From Prochlorococcus sp. AG-436-M02 (GTDB lineage Bacteria; Cyanobacteriota; Cyanobacteriia; PCC-6307; Cyanobiaceae), in contig QCPL01000008.1 of NCBI GenBank assembly GCA_003212515.1, positions 1 through 64,000 on the forward strand: 64,000 nt of DNA, given 5' to 3'. Numbering within the stretch: position 1 is the stretch's first letter; each line of letters opens with the position of its first letter. The notes under the pieces are model-generated. The model saw only the letters and a program-made list of their open reading frames with translations. It was not told the DNA's origin and searched no databases. The position numbers were made by a program, and so were the translations under genes. This document shows positions 52,219 through 60,941 of this stretch, piece by piece.

Positions 52219-52779
52219 TTGTCAATGACTGATCAGTCTATTCCCAAAAGGGTTGAGATCCTTTCCAAGGATGAGTTGGCTAGAACTCTGACAAGACTTT
52301 CTTCGCAAATTCTTGAGAGTATTTCTAATATGAAGGATTTGTTGCTGTTAGGTATACCAACTAGAGGTATTCAACTTGCAGAAGTTTTAGCTAGTGAATT
52401 AATGGAGAAATCAGGGCATCAAATTGAGCAAGGTATTATTGACCCAACTTTTTATAGAGATGATCTTGTTCGAGTAGGGACAAGAATGGCTGCTCCAACT
52501 TCTTTGCCATCAAGCTTGGATGGAAGAAAAGTGCTTTTAATAGATGATGTCATTTTCACTGGACGAACAGTTCGAGCAGCTATTGAATCACTTCAAGCTT
52601 GGGGAAGACCCCAGAAAGTTATGCTGTTGGTTATGGTTGATAGAAGTGGACATAGAGAGCTTCCTATTCAGCCTGATTTCTATGGTCGACAGGTCCCTAC
52701 AAGAAGGACGGAAACTATTGAGTTAAGACTCAACCAAATTGATGGTGAAGAAGGGGTCTATCTTGGGAAGGCTAGATAA
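52219..52779 (+). CDS. pyrR: PyrR bifunctional pyrimidine regulator/uracil phosphoribosyltransferase
   Basis: VLLIDDVIFTGRTVRAAIESL PRPP motif; GIPTRGIQLAEVLA. Confidence 0.93.
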   Translation: MSMTDQSIPKRVEILSKDELARTLTRLSSQILESISNMKDLLLLGIPTRGIQLAEVLASELMEKSGHQIEQGIIDPTFYRDDLVRVGTRMAAPTSLPSSLDGRKVLLIDDVIFTGRTVRAAIESLQAWGRPQKVMLLVMVDRSGHRELPIQPDFYGRQVPTRRTETIELRLNQIDGEEGVYLGKAR

Positions 52780-52792
52780 TAGTAAAAAAACT

Positions 52793-54403
52793 CTATCTCA
52801 TTGATCCAATTATTTCTTTGAACACCACATTATTGCTTCTAAGATCAATCCCTTTTAAATGAAGTTCACAAGATTCATTTATAGAAAATTGTAGCTTTAA
52901 ACAATCTAGGCCTAATTCTCCAGGTTGATCTAGCTTGACCATGATTGGTTCTATTTCCCAAGGAAATATTTCCGGGATAGAACTTGTTTCACTATCTTGA
53001 ATAACAGGTATTCCATTCATATAAACAATTTCTTGAATTTGATTTATTTCATTGTCAGCAATTATTAATTCAACTTCTAATTGATTGTTTGTATTGGCAC
53101 TGATAATGATTTCTAACGGTTTAATTGTTGGCCATGGTTGCCCAGAAAAGAAAATAGGATGCCAGTCATGCTGATTCTTCTTTAGATCCCAATACCTGAA
53201 TGCGATTCCTTTATTTAATACATCTCTAACCATTACTCCTGGAGTTAATTTTAAAGCCCCAATTGCAACTGCTTCTATTGGAGGCGGAACAAGCAACTTG
53301 GTGTTCCCAATTTTTTCGATGAGACAATTCCTAATGGAAGGTATTTGGGAGCCACCGCCAACAATTACTACACCTGTGAGGTCTCCGAGCTCACAACCAT
53401 TAGACCTACCTCTGGCAAGAGTTTGATCTAATAACTTTGAAATACTTTTAAAAAAACCTTTTTCTTTAAGCAGATCTTCGAATTCAGCTTTCCTTAAGGA
53501 GAATTTCTTTGGTTCTTCTTGTGATTGAAGATAAACTTCTTCGGTAATCTTTGTGTTTTCATTGAGGTTTTTTTCGCTTAGCCTGCATTTTAATTTTTCT
53601 GCCGCATTAAGAAGCAATTCAGTTTGTGGAGAATTTGGATAAAGGTAATTGAGTATCCATCTATCTAAATCTCTTCCCCCTAAGCGAAGGCCTGCTTTCC
53701 CGAGAACTTTTGCACAACGAATAACCTGCTTGCTTTTTCCTTCTAGGTCTTCTCCACCAAAGCGAATTAATTGAGCAATTGGTTCAGCTTCACCTTCACC
53801 GCCTTCAAGAAGAACCATGCACATATCAATTGTGCTTCCTCCTATATCAACTACCAATAACTTCGAACCTCCTTGGAGTCCTGCCCCAAATGCTGCTGCT
53901 GTAGGTTCATCTACTAAGGCAATTTCTTGAACATTTAAATTACTACAAACGGAATGCAGCCATTTTCTATATTCTTTATAGGTTTCAACTGGAGCGGATA
54001 AGACAAGTTTTTTTACTTCTAATTCAGCAGGTATTCTCTTCCAAATTTCTTTGATTAATTTTTCGCCTGCATCTTCTGGAGACAATCCAAAATTTTTTGG
54101 GACTAGATTTTTTGGAGCGCCTATCCAGCGTTTAAAGTCAGATATAAGTGCTTCATCGCTTTTTTGCTCTAGAGATAGATTTTCGATTTCTTGACCGAAT
54201 AAAAAAGATGGCTCTTCATTGATTTGTGATTTCCATATAAGGCTTGGGACTTCTCCAGGAGCTCTAGTAATTGAGGGTAATTCCAGCAACTGAACAGTTC
54301 CTTGATTTTCTTCTTGGAAGGCCACAACTGTAGTTGTACTTCCTAGATCAATAGCAAGCGTGCCCGCTAATTTTTTGACATTGTTATCAATTGGGAGGTT
54401 CAA
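52793..54403 (-). CDS. Divergent Hsp70/DnaK-family protein
   Basis: LAIDLGSTTTVVAFQEE; LVDEPTAAAFGAGLQGGSKLLVVDIGGSTIDM; GVVIVGGGSQIPSIR. Confidence 0.9.
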   Translation of the reverse strand: MNLPIDNNVKKLAGTLAIDLGSTTTVVAFQEENQGTVQLLELPSITRAPGEVPSLIWKSQINEEPSFLFGQEIENLSLEQKSDEALISDFKRWIGAPKNLVPKNFGLSPEDAGEKLIKEIWKRIPAELEVKKLVLSAPVETYKEYRKWLHSVCSNLNVQEIALVDEPTAAAFGAGLQGGSKLLVVDIGGSTIDMCMVLLEGGEGEAEPIAQLIRFGGEDLEGKSKQVIRCAKVLGKAGLRLGGRDLDRWILNYLYPNSPQTELLLNAAEKLKCRLSEKNLNENTKITEEVYLQSQEEPKKFSLRKAEFEDLLKEKGFFKSISKLLDQTLARGRSNGCELGDLTGVVIVGGGSQIPSIRNCLIEKIGNTKLLVPPPIEAVAIGALKLTPGVMVRDVLNKGIAFRYWDLKKNQHDWHPIFFSGQPWPTIKPLEIIISANTNNQLEVELIIADNEINQIQEIVYMNGIPVIQDSETSSIPEIFPWEIEPIMVKLDQPGELGLDCLKLQFSINESCELHLKGIDLRSNNVVFKEIIGSMR

Positions 54404-54488
54404 TTAACTTGCATTATTTTCTATTTCTTGTATTTTGGCCTCTTTGAGGCATTATCAATTAAACTACCTAAACTATTTCAATATTTGT

Positions 54489-54716
54489 GTGATTAAAGCT
54501 GGATTCGATTCTCAAGATCTTGCGAAGCGTGGCGAAAGTCTTATTCGTCAAGCTAGTAATAGGTATTTAACTACTGTGCGTATAGCTTTTAGGGCTAAGC
54601 AGCGACGTTTTGATGATTTTGATGGACTATTGGAAGAATCATCTGTAAAACCAGTACAACGATCAATTATTGAACTTAGTGATGAACAGGATCAACCTGA
54701 TTTGCTACCAGGGTGA
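54489..54716 (+). CDS. rpoZ: DNA-directed RNA polymerase subunit omega (GTG start; the ORF track extends to 54435)
   Basis: [31 protein letters not shown], cyanobacterial omega. Confidence 0.9.
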   Translation: MIKAGFDSQDLAKRGESLIRQASNRYLTTVRIAFRAKQRRFDDFDGLLEESSVKPVQRSIIELSDEQDQPDLLPG

Positions 54717-55090
54717 TTCAAAAAGAGGGGTTAGGGTGGAGGCTTGAAAGTGATATCTCTAGGAAAAAGTTTTCTATTTTAATTGGGGCGAAAGATTGTT
54801 CGGTTGAACTTTTGTATACAGAATGGGAAACCTTATGCGCTCTTATTTTTGATTTAATTGATGAGCATGGAAAATTAAAAAATAATTTAATGGCAGAAGA
54901 AGACATATGCTTGGAAATGGAACGTTATCCTTGTTGGGCTTGTATTAATGGCAACAGGGATAGTTGGAGTTTAAAGGTGATTCTTTCTTCAGAAAATGAA
55001 GAAAGAAGAGGCATAGAACTTTTTTGGCCTATCCCAGCTGCTCAGGTTTTTGTTGCGGCAATGAGAACAATGTGGGATTCGAAGCAATGA
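54713..55090 (+). CDS. DUF1818 family protein
   Basis: [47 protein letters not shown]; 4-nt overlap with rpoZ. Confidence 0.83.
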   Translation: MIQKEGLGWRLESDISRKKFSILIGAKDCSVELLYTEWETLCALIFDLIDEHGKLKNNLMAEEDICLEMERYPCWACINGNRDSWSLKVILSSENEERRGIELFWPIPAAQVFVAAMRTMWDSKQ

Positions 55091-55393
55091 AAATGTGATT
55101 GTATTCTTAAAATTCTCAGACTCTTTGTTAAATCTATAGACTTACTGCACATTTTTTCCACAAGTTCTACATCTAACTGCTCCTCTATGCAAGGAATTGT
55201 GGAAAAGAGTGAAAAGTAAATTTTCTGTTGACTTTTATGGAGAATCAGCTATAAGTTTAATTTAGCTCAAAACGAAGGCTCTTCTCTCGCTTCCGATCTT
55301 GTTTTGAGAATTGATGAGATTCTTGATTTATCGCTTGCTTGACGTTTATCTCACCATATGAGGAACTAGTTGTACGGAAAAGATTTTTTCATT

Positions 55394-55675
55394 ATGAAAG
55401 CGGATCACTTGAACAATTCAAATGAATTAGAAGAACAGTCAGCCAATTTTGTGCAGCGAGAAGATTCAATCATTAGTTTTCAATCTCGCTTACCGCTTCC
55501 ATTGAATAAGGCTATGAAGGATTTTATAGAGCGATACCCAAATTGGGATCAGTATAGGCTCGTTCAAGCCGCTTTAGCAGGGTTCCTTGTTCAGAATGGG
55601 GTTGAATCAAGATCTATCACTAGGTTATATATAGGCAATATGTTTGGGTCCCCTTCATTCATTGATAGAGATTAA
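55394..55675 (+). CDS. DUF2811-like cyanobacterial protein
   Basis: ISFQSRLPLPLNKAMKDFIERYPNWDQYRLVQAALAGFLVQNGVESRSITRLYIGNMF. Confidence 0.82.
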   Translation: MKADHLNNSNELEEQSANFVQREDSIISFQSRLPLPLNKAMKDFIERYPNWDQYRLVQAALAGFLVQNGVESRSITRLYIGNMFGSPSFIDRD

Positions 55676-55739
55676 ATTAATTAAGTAAAAAATAAAAACT
55701 CGGTTTTTTAATAATCAAATGAAATTCTTATTTCTATCA

Positions 55740-56207
55740 TCAATTCTCTAGTGACTGAATTATTTGCATGGCAATATTTAAATGTATTGGCATTATAGAT
55801 AATCTATTGCCTTTTCTAATTAGAATCAATTCACTTCCTTTAAAACTCTCATTAATTTCATTAAGACTAAGTAACTTATTAAATTTTTTTATATATTTAA
55901 GCTTTGCACAATCCCAACGAGGGCTTTCTTTTTTTGACTTACTGTCAAAGTAATTTGATTTTTTATCAAATTGGGTTGGATCAATTAAATTAGTCTCAAT
56001 TACTTCCATTAGTCCCGTTATCCCAGGGGGTTTACAGTTTGAGTGATAAAAGAAAACTTGGTCACCGATTTTCATTTTTCTCATAAAATTTCTCGCTTGA
56101 TAATTTCTAATACCATCCCAAAGAGTTGTTCCTTCATTCTTTAGGTCGTCTATGCTATAAACATTTGGCTCGCTCTTCATTAGCCAAAACCTAGTTTCTT
56201 CAGTCAT
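55740..56207 (-). CDS. EVE-domain protein
   Basis: FWLMKSEPNVYSIDDLKNEGTTLWDGIRNYQARNFMRKMKIGDQVFFYHSNCKPPGITGLMEV. Confidence 0.92.
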   Translation of the reverse strand: MTEETRFWLMKSEPNVYSIDDLKNEGTTLWDGIRNYQARNFMRKMKIGDQVFFYHSNCKPPGITGLMEVIETNLIDPTQFDKKSNYFDSKSKKESPRWDCAKLKYIKKFNKLLSLNEINESFKGSELILIRKGNRLSIMPIHLNIAMQIIQSLEN

Positions 56208-56331
56208 AGCAAGGGATCTCGGCGTTTAATTGTGATACTTTGAGGCTGTTCTCGGTGTTGAAACCTAGGAATTGCCTGCATTCTCTTATCTATTCTTACT
56301 CAATTATATGGTTTGTGCTTTTAGTTGATCC

Positions 56332-56365
56332 ATTGCTTTCGGAGCACTAGGTCGCAGGTTCGAAT
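56332..56365 (+). other. Degenerate tRNA-like fragment (anticodon arm through T-loop)
   Basis: attgc-tttcgga-gcact (4/5 stem pairs), variable-loop-like aggtc, T-arm 5' strand gcagg and T-loop ttcgaat; the T-stem 3' strand and acceptor are missing. Confidence 0.45.
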
Positions 56366-56394
56366 AAAGTTCGAATATTGGTATGAACAAAGAT

Positions 56395-57522
56395 TCAGTC
56401 AACAGTGTAGGCATGAGAATCATAAATCCCTTTTTTTGAATTTTCTGGCGAATCTACACTTTCTTCTTTTATTTTCTCTTTTATGATCCAAGCAAGATAA
56501 TCTTTTTTCACCTGCATATATCCACCATTGCTAGAAATGCGTTTTACTAAACCATAGCCACCTTTAATTGATGAAATTTCTTCTAATGTAGGTAGTGACA
56601 TTTCATGAAATTTAGGCTTATTGCTTTTAAGGAATTTTCTTATTTCTTGAAGGATTTTCTTTTTGCTATCTTCCATTACTTTCCTAATTAGATCTATATA
56701 GTCTTTTTGATGAAGAGATAACATTGCATCTCTTAATTCTTTTGCAGCATTAAGTAATGAATCCCAAACCTTATTTTCATTACTAAGCTTTGGCATGATT
56801 CCTTTTTTCTCAATAGATGATTTTGTCTGCTCATAATATTTGTCAAATAAATCTTCTATGTAGCTTTCGATATTTTTACCTTCAATTACAGGGTTCTCCT
56901 TAGCTTCTTTACTATTTTCAAGAGGTATCAACTTTGGTTTGCAGTTAAATTTCTCAGCTAGTTTCATATTGATGAACATATGAAAAATATCTTTTGAACG
57001 ATTATTGCTGGTTTGCATTTCTTTAATAACAAGATCATGGTAGGTATCCAATGGTTTTAATTTTCCATGTACATCACTCTTTTCAATTTTCATTGAGACG
57101 TCATCTCTTTCTCTAAGAACTTTTTCAACATTTTCGTTAAAAAGTAGAAAACCACTTTCATTAGTCCAGGGTAGGTTTGCAGTAAGTTTCTGGTTAACTA
57201 TTGGCAAAATGTCGAGAAAAGTTGCTCTTTCCTTTTGTCCTTGATTATTGGTCTTTTCTATACCAAATAACTTTGAAAAGATATCTATAGCTTTTGAATT
57301 ATCAATTTGCTCTATCAACGTATTTATAAGCATTGAGCCTACTTCTGCGCCTTTAGCTCCTTTCAATCCTGAGTAAAGGATTAGAGCATCTAACAGCTTG
57401 TTTCGAATAAGAGAGGAACAAGCAACTAACTCGTCAATATTTTCTTCGACAGTCTTCTGCTCTAACTCTGAGAAATCAAGGTAGTACTTATCTGACCTGT
57501 GACTATCCAAAGTCATTTCCAA
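56395..57522 (-). CDS. Hypothetical protein, no recognised domain
   Basis: 375-aa uninterrupted ORF, highly charged, helix-rich composition. Confidence 0.78.
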   Translation of the reverse strand: MEMTLDSHRSDKYYLDFSELEQKTVEENIDELVACSSLIRNKLLDALILYSGLKGAKGAEVGSMLINTLIEQIDNSKAIDIFSKLFGIEKTNNQGQKERATFLDILPIVNQKLTANLPWTNESGFLLFNENVEKVLRERDDVSMKIEKSDVHGKLKPLDTYHDLVIKEMQTSNNRSKDIFHMFINMKLAEKFNCKPKLIPLENSKEAKENPVIEGKNIESYIEDLFDKYYEQTKSSIEKKGIMPKLSNENKVWDSLLNAAKELRDAMLSLHQKDYIDLIRKVMEDSKKKILQEIRKFLKSNKPKFHEMSLPTLEEISSIKGGYGLVKRISSNGGYMQVKKDYLAWIIKEKIKEESVDSPENSKKGIYDSHAYTVD

Positions 57523-57690
57523 TAAAATCTCTGAATACCTGCAAATATAGCAAAAATAATAGTCTTTGTTGATTTTCTTAACAATAAATATAGTAGTTAC
57601 ACCAGGCAGTTAGAGGAATCTTGATTTCAAGGAAAAGTATATCTCAGATTTTTTAGACCAATAGGTCTCTTTTCTGCTAGCTTGCTTTTA

Positions 57691-57768
57691 TCTCTGCTTG
57701 AGCTCGCTTGCGAGCATTAAAAAGATCCATGAAGCTGACACTTCATGGATCTAGCCCGAAGGCAGAGA
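57691..57768. ncRNA. Strongly structured element: nested inverted repeats; on the minus strand the main hairpin ends in TTTTT (terminator/attenuator or small-RNA 3' end)
   Basis: TCTCTGC...GCAGAGA outer arms; GCTCGCTTGCGAGC; AGATCCATGAAG-ctgaca-CTTCATGGATCT perfect 12-bp stem; on the minus strand ...CTTCATGGATCTTTTTAATG. Confidence 0.6.
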
Positions 57769-58127
57769 ACACACTCTAAAAGTCATCCTCATGACCTACA
57801 ACATGGCATTAAGTCATCCTTTAGTCAAAAAGATTAAGGGAAATTCGAAACTTTCCTTAGAGGATTGTGTTCCGAATTGTATAACTGAATTTCAGTCAGC
57901 AACGAATTTCGCAAAAACCTCTAGAAGTTTGAATCAACTTCATTATTGGTATCTGCATTGGTCAAGGTCACCACACAACGATTTAGGAGGCTGTTAAATC
58001 TTTATTTTTTTGTGAGAACTTTAAATGGCAAGGATTCTAGATGTAACTCATTCTTGTCTTGCCTGCATAAGGCAGTTCAAAGGGAAAAGAGGTTTAGCAA
58101 ATTTATTAATTTTATTAATTCAAACAA

Positions 58128-58559
58128 ATGTCATTTTTTAAACAACCTTCATTAGTTGAGAACGTTGATGGTCATAGCGCTATAGCTATTGCCCCAATCT
58201 ATCCTGCGGGAGAAGGAATTATTTTCTCTGCAATCATTCCACTTCACCCAACTATTCAGAAAGTTTGGTGTCCGCCTGACTTAACTATTAATGCAAATAA
58301 GACCCTTATTGTCCTGGCTAATCCGGGGGCTACTGGTTTAAATCCAGTCGTAAGATCTATTGTCACTCCTGTAGAGGAGGCTTTTATTGCAAAAATGCTT
58401 CTTTTAAGAGATGGATGTTTAGCTAAAGAACATGGGGTTAGCATCGATGATAAATATTTTCAGTTAGATCTATTTGTCTCAGCTTTTGAATCCCTTGATG
58501 GAACTTGTTCGTTATCAGAAGATAAACATCTTAAAACACCTACACTAAATGAGGCGTAA
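58128..58559 (+). CDS. Hypothetical cyanobacterial protein
   Basis: 143 aa, protein-like composition (GHSAIAIAPIYPAGEGIIFSAIIPLHPTIQKVWCPPDLTINANKTLIVLANPGATGLNPVVRSI). Confidence 0.7.
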   Translation: MSFFKQPSLVENVDGHSAIAIAPIYPAGEGIIFSAIIPLHPTIQKVWCPPDLTINANKTLIVLANPGATGLNPVVRSIVTPVEEAFIAKMLLLRDGCLAKEHGVSIDDKYFQLDLFVSAFESLDGTCSLSEDKHLKTPTLNEA

Positions 58560-58564
58560 ATGAT

Positions 58565-58804
58565 ATGAGAGAGATTAAATCATTTTTTGAAGTCTTCTAT
58601 TCGTTCAGATCGTCAGTTTGGCATCGTCTTTTCAAGAATGAGAAAAGAATCTATAAACTTGAGAAGGACATCTCTATTCTAGAAGACAAAATTAGGGGCT
58701 TAGAAGTTGTTTTCATTGATATCCCAGCAGAAATCGCTGCAGATATGCAAATTGCTTCAGGCCAAATGGGATATTCATCAGTTAATGAAGAGGAGCTTTC
58801 CTGA
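58565..58804 (+). CDS. Small hypothetical protein with coiled-coil-like segment
   Basis: 79 aa; KNEKRIYKLEKDISILEDKIRGLEVVF; follows the previous gene by a few bases and its TGA overlaps the next ATG. Confidence 0.62.
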   Translation: MREIKSFFEVFYSFRSSVWHRLFKNEKRIYKLEKDISILEDKIRGLEVVFIDIPAEIAADMQIASGQMGYSSVNEEELS

Positions 58805-59010
58805 TGTCAAACAATTTGAAAACGTTTAATCTTATGCAAGAACTGATTGAGGAGGCTTTATTGCCGGTAAGAATTAAAAGGAAGGTAAAGATAGAAAGAG
58901 TTAAGGTTTTTATCTTCACTGACCTAGGTTCCCTATTTAACTTAATGCAATGCAATTATAGCACTATTTTAATCTCACATAAACCAGTAAAGATCTCGAC
59001 TTTATTATAG
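58804..59010 (+). CDS. Small hypothetical protein
   Basis: 68 aa; ATG overlaps the previous stop (TGATG). Confidence 0.45.
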   Translation: MSNNLKTFNLMQELIEEALLPVRIKRKVKIERVKVFIFTDLGSLFNLMQCNYSTILISHKPVKISTLL

Positions 59011-59014
59011 ATAA

Positions 59015-59455
59015 TTATTGAATAAGAGATGAAGGTTTTAGAAATAATCTTTCTACAGTCTCATTCAGTTCTTCTGGTACTTCAGGAGTAAAAGAAAATA
59101 TCTCAGATAAAGCATAAGTAGTATCTATAAAACCAGGATTAATTATTCCAATTATATGCTTGCAAGGATAGTCCTTATCATTACTAAGGCAAATTAAACT
59201 TTGTCCTCTCTTCCTTCCACTGGTAATCATAATATCTTCACTCCTCATCCTATTTATTGATTTTATCTCCTCACAAGAAATATTACTAAGTTTAGCTAAG
59301 TTGCTTTCTTTTATTTTACTTAAACTCCACTCTAAGGTATTATTTGATATAACTGAAGTACAGTTTTGCTTCGCTTGGATTGGGCGAATGCTTACACTCA
59401 ATAAAGTTGAAGTGACAATGATTGGTATTATAAGTAAATTAGTTTTTATGATCAT
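59015..59455 (-). CDS. Hypothetical secreted protein
   Basis: N-terminal hydrophobic segment (NLLIIPIIVTSTLLSVSIRPIQAKQN) resembling a signal peptide; four Cys in the mature part. Confidence 0.65.
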   Translation of the reverse strand: MIIKTNLLIIPIIVTSTLLSVSIRPIQAKQNCTSVISNNTLEWSLSKIKESNLAKLSNISCEEIKSINRMRSEDIMITSGRKRGQSLICLSNDKDYPCKHIIGIINPGFIDTTYALSEIFSFTPEVPEELNETVERLFLKPSSLIQ

Positions 59456-59633
59456 TTAATGAAAATCCTTAAATCTCATCATCAATCTAGCATATCCCTA
59501 AAAAGTTTCTAATCATTGTGATCAACTCATAAGTTAGTTCTAATCTAAGAACTGGTATATTTTTATTATTCTACTTAAATTATTACTTCATAAGGAGTAT
59601 TTATTGATACTATAAATATTATAATAATTAAGC

Positions 59634-60866
59634 TTAATCTCCTTCTATCTCTTTGCTATCAGCTTGTAAGAAAATAGCCGTAAATGTAAGTGCTAGAACA
59701 TTAAATACTAATAATGAAACTAGTAACTTGCTTTGTTTCTGTGATCTGCTGTTCTCCATACGGTTGTATGAGTCGGCATATAACCTAATTTTATAACCTT
59801 GAATCTCATGTAGGACTTTGTAATCACTTACTCGATATTTATTTAATTGATTGATACTCACTTTACTATCATTAGAAAGATATTTATTGCAATAAACTGG
59901 GCTTTTCATTAGGTTTAGTATAGCTACTCTATTCTTGTAAGGGATTGACTCGAGATTGTTATAACTGAAAATATTTTGCAGATTCATTTTTCTACAATGA
60001 CCTAGTACGATATTATCAATTTCATAAGACAATAGAGATTGTCCAATAATCACTGATATTAATGCAAATAAGAAAGACAACATCAAAGGTCTAACTTTTG
60101 GAACAATAAATAATACTTTATTTTTCTTATTTAATTTTCCCTCAATAGAGTCATCGCTAATATTATTATTTATAATGTCTACTGAGCAAACTATTAGAAA
60201 TAATATTGCCTCTGATATAATTAATATTAGGTAAGATATATTTAATTTTCTTTTCAGATGTTGAATTGGCTCTCTCCCTAGAGACTCTCTTTCTTTTAAT
60301 GATTTTACTGCCAAGTATAATTTATTTAAATTTGTACTTAAACCTGATTCAATTTGATTGAAATTATTAATATTTGCATTTTCGTTTTCGATAACTCTAT
60401 TTATATATTCAGAGGCTGTTGCAATATTTAATTTTTTGGCATTGTTGAAACTAAGCCCAAAACCATTGCTTGCAATTTGGTCAGCCTTTAATGAAACAGA
60501 AGCAATACTTGCAAAAATTGGATGATTTTCATTAAGTTCTATTGTTTCTAGAAGTGCAATCTTATAGTCTTTAGATCGATTTTTTACCTGAATTAGAGCA
60601 TTAAAATAATTTTGGCAATTTTCAGGAAAATCCTTTTTGCAATATATGCTTTGCTTCTTTAGGTTTTCAAATATAGATATCTTATCTATATTTGCGGTTG
60701 TATTTAGAGCTTCTATTGCTTCTATTTGACCTGCTGCATTGGATAGTTTATGTTCATTTATAGAATAGAAGAAAGAGTTCAAACCAAAAATACTTGTAAT
60801 TCCAAGTGATACTGCTACAAGCTTCTTAACTGTTTTATGTCGTAAAGATGGTATTTTCTTTCTCAT
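59634..60866 (-). CDS. Hypothetical multi-TM membrane protein
   Basis: 410 aa; hydrophobic segments near the N-terminus, centre (YLILIISEAILFLIVCSVDII, LMLSFLFALISVIIGQSLL) and C-terminus (LLVSLLVFNVLALTFTAIFL). Confidence 0.72.
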   Translation of the reverse strand: MRKKIPSLRHKTVKKLVAVSLGITSIFGLNSFFYSINEHKLSNAAGQIEAIEALNTTANIDKISIFENLKKQSIYCKKDFPENCQNYFNALIQVKNRSKDYKIALLETIELNENHPIFASIASVSLKADQIASNGFGLSFNNAKKLNIATASEYINRVIENENANINNFNQIESGLSTNLNKLYLAVKSLKERESLGREPIQHLKRKLNISYLILIISEAILFLIVCSVDIINNNISDDSIEGKLNKKNKVLFIVPKVRPLMLSFLFALISVIIGQSLLSYEIDNIVLGHCRKMNLQNIFSYNNLESIPYKNRVAILNLMKSPVYCNKYLSNDSKVSINQLNKYRVSDYKVLHEIQGYKIRLYADSYNRMENSRSQKQSKLLVSLLVFNVLALTFTAIFLQADSKEIEGD

Positions 60867-60941
60867 TATCGATACTAGACATAGCTTAATTATATTGCAT
60901 TTAATTAAATAGCAATAATCTATAGAATAACTATATCATTC

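Noticed and set aside
56395-57522. Double-glycine leader-like motif (PTLEEISSIKGGYG) suggesting a peptide precursor
   Set aside because: It lies near residue 315 of a 375-aa protein, not at an N-terminal leader end, and no transporter or modification enzyme is nearby; most likely chance.
57791-58155. Short plus-strand ORFs 57791-57997 and 57946-58155
   Set aside because: Overlapping, low-complexity-like and without recognisable features; 57946-58155 also overlaps the better 58128 start. Not supported as genes.
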